A stretch of 64,000 bases of DNA, from assembly GCF_001202035.1 (NCBI RefSeq), contig NZ_LGHT01000024.1:1-64000 (forward strand). The letters are read 5' to 3'. Both the position numbers and the translations under genes were made by a program. The notes beneath the pieces were generated by a model. That model did not search any database and had not been told where the DNA came from. It worked only from the letters and a program-made list of their open reading frames with translations. Positions within the stretch are counted from its first letter, which is position 1; every line of letters starts with the position of its first letter. Origin of the DNA: Pseudorhodobacter wandonensis. Lineage in GTDB: Bacteria > Pseudomonadota > Alphaproteobacteria > Rhodobacterales > Rhodobacteraceae. This document shows positions 43,625-51,394 of the stretch, piece after piece.

Positions 43625-43673
43625 TCATCTATCTAAAAATATCCCACGGGGGTCTGGGGGTGTGAAACCCCCA
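43625..43673 (+). repeat. Dispersed intergenic repeat, copy 7, with hairpin
   Basis: TCATCTATCTAAAAATATCC is followed by a G-rich block and the stem CTGGGGGTgtgaaACCCCCAG. It fills the gap between the FAD enzyme and the MttB-like gene of one operon. Confidence 0.7.
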
Positions 43674-43681
43674 GCACGTCG

Positions 43682-46120
43682 TCACATCCGCACACGTTCC
43701 GATTTCGGGTCATACATCGGCGCCAGCGACGCATCCGCCGCAAAGCGCTTGCCCGCTACTTCGATCTCATAGCTCGACGCCAAAACCTGCTCGGCACTCT
43801 CGCCAGCACAAGGCACATAGCCAAGTCCAATCGCGCCACCCAAATGATGGCCGTAGTTGCCCGAGGTAATCGGCCCGACAATCCGCCCATTCCGCACAAT
43901 CGCCTCGTTATGATACAGCATGGGCATCGGGTCGCGCAGCTTGAACTGCACCATCCGCCGCGCCAGCCCCGCCTCGCGCTTGCGCAACACCGCCTCGCGT
44001 CCGATGAAATCGCCCTTGCCCGTTTTCACCGCAAAGCCAAGCCCCGCCTCCAGAACATGGTCCTCATCGGTGATATCATGGCCGAAATGGCGATAGCCCT
44101 TCTCGATTCGGCAAGAATCCAGCACATGCAAACCGCAAAGCTTCATCCCCATATCGGCACCTTCCAGCGCCTCGAATACATGCGCCGCTTGGTCAGCAGA
44201 AACATATAGCTCCCACCCCAGCTCGCCCACATAGGTCACGCGATGCGCTCGCGCCAACCCCATGCCAATCTCGATTTCCCGCGCTGTACCAAAGGGATGC
44301 GCCGCGTTGCTAAAGTCTGCCGGTGATACCGCCTGCAACAACTCACGGCTTTTCGGCCCCATCACACAGAGCACCGCCTCACCCGCCGTCACATCCGTCA
44401 CCACGGCAAAAGCATCGCCCAGATGCCGCCGCAACCACGCCAGATCACGCTGCAAGGTCGCCCCTGGCACCACCAGCAAATACGCCGTCTCAGACAGCCG
44501 CGTCACGGTCAGGTCACTCTCTATCCCGCCCCGCGCGTTCAGCATCTGCGTGTAAACAATCCGCCCCGCCGGCACATCGACATCATTGGCGCAAACCGAT
44601 TGCAAGAATGCACAGGCGTCGCGCCCCTCAACCCGGATTTTCCCGAATGAGGTCATGTCAAACAGCCCGACACCCTCGCGCACGGCCTTATGCTCGACCG
44701 CCGCATTGCCAAACCAGTTCTGCCGCCCCCAGGAATACTCATATTCCCGCGCCTGGCCTTCATTGGCAAACCAGTTCGCCCGCTCCCAGCCGGCAACCTC
44801 GCCAAACACCGCGCCACGCGCCTTCAGGTGCTCATGCAAAGGCGAACGCCGCACCCCGCGGCTGGTCGCCATCTGGCGATACGGGAAATGGTCGGCATAA
44901 AGCAGGCCCAGAGTCTCCGACACGCGCTCTTTCAAATAGCTGCGGTTGCGCTGGAACGGCTGCGCGCGGCGGATATCCACCTCCCACAGGTCAAACGGCG
45001 CCTCGCCCTCGGTAATCCAATGCGCCAGCGCCATCCCCGCGCCGCCAGATCCGGCAATCCCGACCGAGTTATACCCCGCCGCCACCCAATAGCCGCCCAG
45101 CTCGGGGGCCTCGCCCAGATAATAGCGGTCATCGGGGGTAAAACTTTCCGGCCCGTTAAAGAACGTATGAATCCCCGCCGATTGGAACAAAGGCATCCGG
45201 TCCATCGCCGCCTCGAGAATGGGCTGAAAATGATCCCAATCCTCGGGCAACGTGTCGAACTCGAAATCCTCACGAATGCCGCCCATTCCCCAAGGCTTGG
45301 CTTTGGGTTCAAACGCGCCAATCATCATCTTGCCCGCGTCCGATTTGTAATAGGCACATTCATCCGGCACCCGCAGCACCGGCAAATGCCCCAAATCCGC
45401 AATCGGCTCGGTGATCAGATAGAAATGCTCGCAGGCATGCAGCGGCAGCGTCACGCCGCTGTCCTCGGCCAAATCACGCCCCCACATGCCACCGCAGTTA
45501 ATCACTACATCCGCCGCAATATGCCCCGGTTCGCCTTCAACCGCATAGTCAACGCCGGTCACACGGCCATTGGCGCGTGTCACCCCAGTGACCTTTACAC
45601 CTTCCAGCACCTTGGCCCCACGCATCCGCGCGCCTTTGGCCAGCGCCATCGCGATATTGGCGGGGTCGCATTGCCCGTCCAGCGGCAAATGCACCGCCCC
45701 CACCACATCCGATACGTTCAAATGCGGATACATCGCCTTCACCTCGGCAGGCGAAATCTCCGCCACATCCACCCCGAAAATCCGCGCCGTGGTGGCCTGC
45801 CGCAACAGCTCTTCATTGCGCGCTTGGGTCAGTGCCACCGAAATCGACCCGACCTGCCGCATCCCCGTAGAAACCCCGGTTTCCGCCTCCAGCTTCACAT
45901 ATAGATCCGCCGAATATTTCGCCAAACGCGTCATATTGACCGAGTTGCGCAGCTGCCCGATCAGCCCCGCCGCATGCCATGTCGTGCCCGAGGTCAGCCG
46001 CTTGCGCTCCAGCAAAACAATATCCGTCCAGCCCGCCTTGGCCAAATGATAGGCCACCGAACAGCCCGAAACGCCGCCCCCGATAATTACTGCACGCGCC
46101 GTCTTTGGAACATCAACCAT
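43682..46120 (-). CDS. FAD/GcvT-domain oxidoreductase, dimethylglycine/sarcosine dehydrogenase-like (copy 1)
   Basis: An 812-residue N-methyl amine oxidising enzyme. The N-terminal FAD domain has GGGVSG (14-19) and the SGTTWHAAG motif with His49, where relatives bind FAD covalently. From about residue 440 a GcvT-like tetrahydrofolate domain follows (WERANWFANEG, GLFDMTSFGKIRVEG, VTYVGELGWELYVS), which would capture the released one-carbon unit as methylene-THF. It is paralogous to the gene just upstream. It lies between that gene and the MttB-like gene. Dimethylglycine, sarcosine or a related amine is the likely substrate; the exact one is not readable. Confidence 0.88.
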   Translation of the reverse strand: MVDVPKTARAVIIGGGVSGCSVAYHLAKAGWTDIVLLERKRLTSGTTWHAAGLIGQLRNSVNMTRLAKYSADLYVKLEAETGVSTGMRQVGSISVALTQARNEELLRQATTARIFGVDVAEISPAEVKAMYPHLNVSDVVGAVHLPLDGQCDPANIAMALAKGARMRGAKVLEGVKVTGVTRANGRVTGVDYAVEGEPGHIAADVVINCGGMWGRDLAEDSGVTLPLHACEHFYLITEPIADLGHLPVLRVPDECAYYKSDAGKMMIGAFEPKAKPWGMGGIREDFEFDTLPEDWDHFQPILEAAMDRMPLFQSAGIHTFFNGPESFTPDDRYYLGEAPELGGYWVAAGYNSVGIAGSGGAGMALAHWITEGEAPFDLWEVDIRRAQPFQRNRSYLKERVSETLGLLYADHFPYRQMATSRGVRRSPLHEHLKARGAVFGEVAGWERANWFANEGQAREYEYSWGRQNWFGNAAVEHKAVREGVGLFDMTSFGKIRVEGRDACAFLQSVCANDVDVPAGRIVYTQMLNARGGIESDLTVTRLSETAYLLVVPGATLQRDLAWLRRHLGDAFAVVTDVTAGEAVLCVMGPKSRELLQAVSPADFSNAAHPFGTAREIEIGMGLARAHRVTYVGELGWELYVSADQAAHVFEALEGADMGMKLCGLHVLDSCRIEKGYRHFGHDITDEDHVLEAGLGFAVKTGKGDFIGREAVLRKREAGLARRMVQFKLRDPMPMLYHNEAIVRNGRIVGPITSGNYGHHLGGAIGLGYVPCAGESAEQVLASSYEIEVAGKRFAADASLAPMYDPKSERVRM

Positions 46121-46131
46121 TCCGCTACCCT

Positions 46132-46225
46132 ATCATCTATCTCTAAGTATCCTCGGGGGGTCCGGGGGGCAGACAGCCCCCCGACTTCAATCGTGGGTGC
46201 GGGGGGGCAAACTGCCCCCCGACCT
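46132..46225 (+). repeat. Dispersed intergenic repeat, copy 8, with two G/C hairpins
   Basis: ATCATCTATCTCTAAGTATCC then GGGGGGCagacaGCCCCCC and, after CGACTTCAATCG, a second GGGGGGGcaaactGCCCCCC. It lies in the gap between the two FAD/GcvT genes. Two stem-loops in one copy are unusual among the set. Confidence 0.7.
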
Positions 46226-46245
46226 GGCTCAGCAACAATCGCGCC

Positions 46246-48684
46246 TTATGCCCTGATCCGCGCATTTTCCGGGTCCCACATCGGCGCATCTTCCTGCACC
46301 ACGGCGCGATGCCGCGTGCCAAAGATTTCCACCTCCAGCTCGGTTCCCGCCGCGCCCAAATCACTGCGCAGCATCCCCAACCCGATACAGGCGCCAACAC
46401 GGTGGCCAAAATACCCGCTGGTCACCTCGCCAACCACCGTGTCGCCCTGCCAGATCGTCGACATATAGGGCGGGTCATAGGCGCCCGCGTCAATCTTCAG
46501 CGTCACGAACTGCTTGCTCACGCCGCGCTGCTGCTCCGCCGCCAGTGCCGCCTTGCCGCGGAACTCGTGGCTCCAATCGACAAACCGGCCCAAACCACCC
46601 TGCAACACCGTGTAATCGGTCGAAAGATCGCCTTTCCACGCCCGATAGCCCTTTTCGATCCGCAAGGAATTCAGCGCGAACATCCCGAAAGGCCGCAAGC
46701 CCAGCGGCTCACCCGCCGCCATAACCGCATCCCAAACCACCGCTGTATCACCAACCTTGGTATGGATTTCCCAGCCCAATTCACCGGCAAAAGACACCCG
46801 CGCCAGCCAGACCTGCCGCCCCGCGATCTCGGCAAACTGATGCGTCAGCCAGCCCTTGCTCAGGTCTGCGCCCGTAATCCCCGCCAAAACCTCGCGCGAT
46901 TTCGGGCCGGTCAAAATCTGGCAAGACCAGTTTTCCGTCTCGTCCGACAGGGTAAGCCCATAGTCCAGATGCGTCAGCAGCCACTCGCGGTCATGCGCCT
47001 GCGCGGTGGCGGCCGTGATCAGCAAGATCATATCCTCGGCCAAACGCGCCACCGACATCTCGGTTACAATCCGGCCCTTGTCATCGGCAAAATAGGCAAG
47101 GCCCAACCGCCCGATCTTTGGCACCTTGCCGGTGATCTGACGCGCCAACCAATCCGCCACACCCGCGCCCTTGATCACAAAGCGCGAGAATCCCGGCAGA
47201 TCCAATATCCCCGCCGCATCACGCACAGCCTCGCATTCGGCCTTTACCGCACCAAACCACGCGCCCTCACGCTTCCACGTCTGCGCCCCTGCGTCCGAGG
47301 TGTCATCGCCCGCCCGTGCATACCAGTTCGCACGTTCCCAACCGTTATAGGCCCCGAATTGCGCGCCCATCGCCGCCACGCGGTCATGCAGCGGCGACAG
47401 CTTTTTGCCGCGCCCCGCAGGCCAGGCGTAATGCGGGAAATGCATGCCATATTCGTGGCCGTAAACCTCCATCCCCTTGGCAATGCAGTAGTTTTCATCC
47501 TCAAAGCCGGTAAAGCGGCGCGGATCGCAGGCCCACATATCCCACTCGGTCGCGCCCTCGGTAACCCATTCGGCCAGTACCTTGCCGGCCCCGCCCGCCT
47601 GACAAATCCCAAAGGTAAAGACACAAGCCTCAAACGCCTTTGGCACCCCCGGCATCGGGCCGATCAGCGGGTTGCCATCGGGCGTGTAAGGAATAGGCCC
47701 GTTAATCACCTTGGTCATCGGCGCCGTGCCCAACAACGGCACCCGCGCCATCGCATCCTCGATATGCCACTCCAACCGCTCCAAATCATCGGGGAACAGC
47801 TGGAAACTGAAATCGGCAGGGAAAGGATCATCCTTGCTCACCCAATGCGCGCGGCAATTTTCCTCATACGGCCCAAGGTTAAAGCCGTTCTTTTCCTGCC
47901 GCAGATAATAGCTGCTATCCACATCGCGCAGCAACGGCAGCTTCTTGCCCGTCTCGGCCGAAAGCGCGGCAACTTCCGGCACGGTATCAAACAACATATA
48001 CTGATGGCTCATCACCATCATCGGCACGTCGCGGCCAAACATCTTGCCCACTTCGCGCGCGTAATACCCCGCGGCATTCACCACATATTCGCAGCGAATC
48101 TCGCCCTTCTCGGTCACGATAATCCACTCGTCGCCTTCACGCCGTACCGCCGTCACAGGGCAAAACCGCTCGATCCGCGCACCCATGTTCCGCGCGCCTT
48201 TGGCCAGCGCCTGGGTCAACTGTGCGGGGTCGATATCTCCATCATAGGGGTCATACAGCGCCCCGCTCAGATCATGTGTTTCCAGAAACGGATAACGCGC
48301 CTGAATTTCCTCGGGCGCCAGAATCTCAAGGTCCATCCCCTGATACCGCCCCATGCCCGCCACGCGCCGAAACTCGTCCAGCCGCTCCGCAGTATGGCCC
48401 AACCGAACCGAGCCTGTGACATGATAGTTCATCGGATAATCGACTTCGGCCCCCAACGCGCGATACAGTTCGGTCGAATAGCGCTGCATGTTCATGATCG
48501 CCCACGAGCTTGAAAACGTTGGCACATTCCCCGCCGCATGCCAGGTCGAGCCTGCGGTCAACTCGTTCTTTTCCAACAAAACACAGTCAGTCCAGCCCGC
48601 TTTGGCCAGATGATACAGACATGACGCGCCCACCGCGCCCCCGCCAATAATCACCACCCGCGCGCTTGTCGGAAACTCAGCCAT
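46246..48684 (-). CDS. FAD/GcvT-domain oxidoreductase, dimethylglycine/sarcosine dehydrogenase-like (copy 2)
   Basis: A second 812-residue-class protein of the same build: GGGAVG near residue 14, TAGSTWHAAGN with His49 for covalent FAD, and a GcvT-like second half (WERANWYARAGDD, GILDLPGFSRFVIKG, VSFAGELGWEIHTK). ATG 48684 is chosen; earlier starts have no similarity. It is the first gene of the five-gene minus-strand operon and divergent from the LysR gene across a palindromic operator. Having two non-identical copies suggests successive demethylations, for example dimethylglycine then sarcosine, by inference. Confidence 0.88.
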   Translation of the reverse strand: MAEFPTSARVVIIGGGAVGASCLYHLAKAGWTDCVLLEKNELTAGSTWHAAGNVPTFSSSWAIMNMQRYSTELYRALGAEVDYPMNYHVTGSVRLGHTAERLDEFRRVAGMGRYQGMDLEILAPEEIQARYPFLETHDLSGALYDPYDGDIDPAQLTQALAKGARNMGARIERFCPVTAVRREGDEWIIVTEKGEIRCEYVVNAAGYYAREVGKMFGRDVPMMVMSHQYMLFDTVPEVAALSAETGKKLPLLRDVDSSYYLRQEKNGFNLGPYEENCRAHWVSKDDPFPADFSFQLFPDDLERLEWHIEDAMARVPLLGTAPMTKVINGPIPYTPDGNPLIGPMPGVPKAFEACVFTFGICQAGGAGKVLAEWVTEGATEWDMWACDPRRFTGFEDENYCIAKGMEVYGHEYGMHFPHYAWPAGRGKKLSPLHDRVAAMGAQFGAYNGWERANWYARAGDDTSDAGAQTWKREGAWFGAVKAECEAVRDAAGILDLPGFSRFVIKGAGVADWLARQITGKVPKIGRLGLAYFADDKGRIVTEMSVARLAEDMILLITAATAQAHDREWLLTHLDYGLTLSDETENWSCQILTGPKSREVLAGITGADLSKGWLTHQFAEIAGRQVWLARVSFAGELGWEIHTKVGDTAVVWDAVMAAGEPLGLRPFGMFALNSLRIEKGYRAWKGDLSTDYTVLQGGLGRFVDWSHEFRGKAALAAEQQRGVSKQFVTLKIDAGAYDPPYMSTIWQGDTVVGEVTSGYFGHRVGACIGLGMLRSDLGAAGTELEVEIFGTRHRAVVQEDAPMWDPENARIRA

Positions 48685-48694
48685 ACCCCACCCC

Positions 48695-48729
48695 ATCATC
48701 TATCTCTAAATATCCCCGCCGGAGGCTCC
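48695..48729 (+). repeat. Dispersed intergenic repeat, copy 9
   Basis: ATCATCTATCTCTAAATATCC then CCGCCGGAGGCTCC, 11 bases upstream of the first gene of the FAD/GcvT operon. Here it lies in a promoter region rather than behind a gene. Confidence 0.7.
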
Positions 48730-48809
48730 AACGCCTGACACAAGCGACCATCTCGTCAAAACTATCCTCTGAAATGGTCGGCCTTTCAATTCGACAATTC
48801 CGGCCTTAT

Positions 48810-48828
48810 TAATCGGATAATCCGATTA
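48810..48828. promoter_or_regulatory. Perfect 19-bp palindrome, likely LysR operator
   Basis: TAATCGGAT-A-ATCCGATTA has perfect 9-bp arms and lies 22 bases before the LysR start at 48850 and 125 bases from the divergent operon. The T-N11-A pattern of LysR sites is satisfied. It probably mediates autoregulation and control of the methylamine operon. Confidence 0.7.
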
Positions 48829-48849
48829 GCACCCGAACAGGAAACCCCG

Positions 48850-49701
48850 ATGCAACCCGACCAGATCGACACCTTCCTCGACCTTGTTGAAACCCGCAGC
48901 TTCAGCCGCACGGCCGATCGTTTGGGTCTGACCCAATCCACTGTCTCGGGCCGCATCACTGCTTTGGAAAACTCTCTCAACGTGCGGCTGTTCTCGCGGT
49001 CACGCGCAGGCACCGAACTGACCACCGAAGGGTTAAAGTTTGCGCCGCATGCACGCTCCTTGCGCCACGCCTGGGCCGCCGCCCGCCATTCTGTCACACC
49101 AACCGGCGAGTCGGTCATCAATATCCGGCTCGGCATTCAATCCGACCTTGCGCCAAACCACTTGGGTGACTGGATGCTCGGCTTTCGCCGCCACCTGCCC
49201 GATTGCGCGTTTTATATCGAGCCGGATTTTTCGGCCCAGATGTGCCGCGACCTGACCTCGGGCGCGTCCGACTTTGCGGTGCTCTACACCCCGCATGCCT
49301 CGCCCGATCTGAACTTTACGTCGCTGGGCGAAACCCGCTACCGCTTGGTCTCTTCCGAAACCGACCGTCGTGCAGGCCTGCACCCCGCCAGCTATATTCG
49401 CGCCAATTTCGCACCTGCTTTCGATGCACATCACCGCGCGGCGCTGCCCGAATTGCAAGAAACCCCGATCGCAGCCGGTCAAAGCGCCACAATCGCAGGC
49501 CTGCTGACCAAATTGGGCGGCTCGGCCTATCTGCTCGAAGAGATGGCCGAGGATCTGATCGCCTCAGGCAAATTCAGGGCCGTCACAGACGCGCCAATCA
49601 TCCGCCAGCCTGTGCATGCCGCAACCCATTTGCGCAACCGCACGTCGAAATTGCACCGCCAGCTCTTGCGCGTGGTGCAACAAACCTTTCTGGTCCGTTA
49701 G
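48850..49701 (+). CDS. LysR-family transcriptional regulator
   Basis: A 283-residue regulator: HTH in FLDLVETRSFSRTADRLGLTQSTVSGRITALE and an effector domain from about residue 90 (INIRLGIQSDLAPNHLGDWML). It is divergent from the FAD/GcvT-MttB operon with the palindrome between, so the operon is its likely target and an N-methylated compound or intermediate its likely co-inducer. It converges on purS, with 27 bases between stops. Confidence 0.9.
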   Translation: MQPDQIDTFLDLVETRSFSRTADRLGLTQSTVSGRITALENSLNVRLFSRSRAGTELTTEGLKFAPHARSLRHAWAAARHSVTPTGESVINIRLGIQSDLAPNHLGDWMLGFRRHLPDCAFYIEPDFSAQMCRDLTSGASDFAVLYTPHASPDLNFTSLGETRYRLVSSETDRRAGLHPASYIRANFAPAFDAHHRAALPELQETPIAAGQSATIAGLLTKLGGSAYLLEEMAEDLIASGKFRAVTDAPIIRQPVHAATHLRNRTSKLHRQLLRVVQQTFLVR

Positions 49702-49728
49702 TATCTGATTCTCAGCGATAAAACCGGA

Positions 49729-49968
49729 TCAGAGAATCTCAACCGAGTATTTCTCGATCACTGTATTCGCCAACAGCTTTTCGCACATCGCCTTGATCTG
49801 CGCATCCGCAGCGGCCTTATCGTCGCCCGCAAGGTCCAACTCGATCACTTTGCCTTGGCGAACGCCTTGCACACCGTCAAAACCCAAAGTCCCCAACGCA
49901 TGGCGCACGGCCTCGCCTTGCGGGTCCAAAACACCGTCTTTCAGCATGATATGAACGCGAGCTTTCAT
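49729..49968 (-). CDS. purS: Phosphoribosylformylglycinamidine synthase subunit PurS
   Basis: Small subunit that couples PurQ glutaminase to PurL in purine synthesis. The 79-residue sequence shows the family start MKARVHIMLKDGVLDPQGEAVRHALGTLG and the ending KYSVEIL. It lies 12 bases after purC; purQ and purL, which usually follow, are not present because the LysR gene converges here. Confidence 0.93.
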   Translation of the reverse strand: MKARVHIMLKDGVLDPQGEAVRHALGTLGFDGVQGVRQGKVIELDLAGDDKAAADAQIKAMCEKLLANTVIEKYSVEIL

Positions 49969-49980
49969 CTTTTGGGCCTT

Positions 49981-50742
49981 TCAGTTGATCAGGGTCGGCT
50001 TGGTTGTATGCGTGACATTGGTGGGCAAAACCCCCAAACGCCGCGCAAGTTCGGTATAGACATCGGCTACGGGAATAGGGTCCCGCACCTGGCCTTCACG
50101 TTCGGCCATATCAAAGCCGCGCGTATCCCACAGGCGGCAGCTGTCGGGGCTAATCTCATCGGCCACGATCAGCCGCATGAATTCGCCTTCCCAGACGCGC
50201 CCCACCTCTAGCCGGAAATCGGCAAGCCGGATGCCCGCGCCCAGCATGACGCCGGTCAAAAAGTCGTTCACCCGCAGCGCCAGCGCGATAATATCGTCCA
50301 GATCCTGCTGGTTCGCCCAGCCAAAGGCCACGATATGCTCTTCCGACACCATCGGATTGCCCAATTTGTCGTCTTTGAAATAATACTCGACAATCGGCCG
50401 CGGCAATGGCGTGCCCAGTGGTATCCCCAACCGTTCGGTCATCGCGCCTGCGGCATAATTACGCACAACAATTTCCAGCGGCAAAATCTCGGCCATGCGC
50501 ACCATCTGCTCGCGCATGTTCAGGCGCTTGATGAAATGCGTCGGCACCCCGATACTGTTCAAACCGGCCATGAAAAACTCGGACAGACGGTTGTTCAACA
50601 CACCCTTGCCCTCAACGGTCGCTTGGGGCGGGGTCGCAGCCTCCAGCCCGTCATCCTTGAAATACTGAATCAAGGTACCCGGTTCAGGCCCTTCATAAAG
50701 GATCTTGGCCTTGCCTTCATATACTTTTTTGCGGCGCGCCAT
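49981..50742 (-). CDS. purC: SAICAR synthetase
   Basis: Phosphoribosylaminoimidazole-succinocarboxamide synthase of purine synthesis. The 253-residue protein shows KKVYEGKAKILYEGPEPGT, EIVVRNYAAGAMTERLGIPLGTPL and LRLADFRLEVGRVWEG with the ATP and substrate motifs. It is first in a two-gene unit with purS and divergent from the DUF1476 gene (204 bases between). Confidence 0.96.
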   Translation of the reverse strand: MARRKKVYEGKAKILYEGPEPGTLIQYFKDDGLEAATPPQATVEGKGVLNNRLSEFFMAGLNSIGVPTHFIKRLNMREQMVRMAEILPLEIVVRNYAAGAMTERLGIPLGTPLPRPIVEYYFKDDKLGNPMVSEEHIVAFGWANQQDLDDIIALALRVNDFLTGVMLGAGIRLADFRLEVGRVWEGEFMRLIVADEISPDSCRLWDTRGFDMAEREGQVRDPIPVADVYTELARRLGVLPTNVTHTTKPTLIN

Positions 50743-50946
50743 TCGGTCCTCGATATTTCAGCCCAAAACAATAGACATGCCACCCCCTCGGGTCATGGCG
50801 GCCTTGTTCCCTCGCGCTATAGTATATGCCAACCGCAGTCGCAAGCCAGCGATCACTTTGCGCAGCCCTACTTGGTACTGGCCCCTTGCAGCAAGGGCCT
50901 TTGACAGGCATATCAGAGATAAGCAAACCAAAGGGAAGGGCCAGAC

Positions 50947-51261
50947 ATGTCCACATTTGACGATCGCGAACAGGCTTTTGAGGCAAAATTCGCACATGAC
51001 GCCGAAATGCAATTCCGGGCCGAGGCCCGCTGCAACAAGCTCGTCGGCCTTTGGGCAGCAGAAATTCTGGGCAAGACCGGCCAGGACGCCGCCGATTACG
51101 CGATGACCGTTGTTGCATCAGATTTCGAAGAGGCCGGCCACGAAGATGTTGTGCGCAAACTTGCCGCCGATCTGGAAGGCAAAGTCGGCGCAGACCAGAT
51201 TCGCGCCAAATTGGCGGCAACACTTCCGATCGCCAAATCACAACTGATGTCCGAACTCTAA
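50947..51261 (+). CDS. DUF1476 protein, F1-ATPase inhibitor (zeta subunit)
   Basis: A 104-residue alphaproteobacterial protein of DUF1476. In Paracoccus the family member is the zeta subunit that blocks ATP hydrolysis by F1Fo-ATPase through its N-terminal segment. The start MSTFDDREQAFEAKFAHDAEM and FRAEARCNKLVGLWAAEILG match that family. It is not near atp genes and is followed by a hairpin, so it is a single-gene unit. Confidence 0.87.
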   Translation: MSTFDDREQAFEAKFAHDAEMQFRAEARCNKLVGLWAAEILGKTGQDAADYAMTVVASDFEEAGHEDVVRKLAADLEGKVGADQIRAKLAATLPIAKSQLMSEL

Positions 51262-51267
51262 GCCACA

Positions 51268-51296
51268 GGTGCAGGCGCCCGCGTGGCGCCTGCACC
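51268..51296 (+). terminator. Hairpin after the DUF1476 gene
   Basis: GGTGCAGGCGCC and GGCGCCTGCACC form a perfect 12-bp stem with loop CGCGT, seven bases after the stop. There is no T tract. Confidence 0.55.
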
Positions 51297-51394
51297 TCGG
51301 GCACTCTAAAACTCTGCTCAATTTGACCTGTTAAGAGTATCTGAACCTAGCGCCCGTTACGCTCGACCTTCGGGTTTGTGGTCAAAGGGTTCAG

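Noticed and set aside
46309-48513. Very long open frame (over 700 codons) antisense to the second FAD/GcvT gene
   Set aside because: It mirrors a high-G+C gene exactly, has Arg/His/Pro-rich shadow composition, no domain and no ribosome site. The sense product is a clear enzyme.
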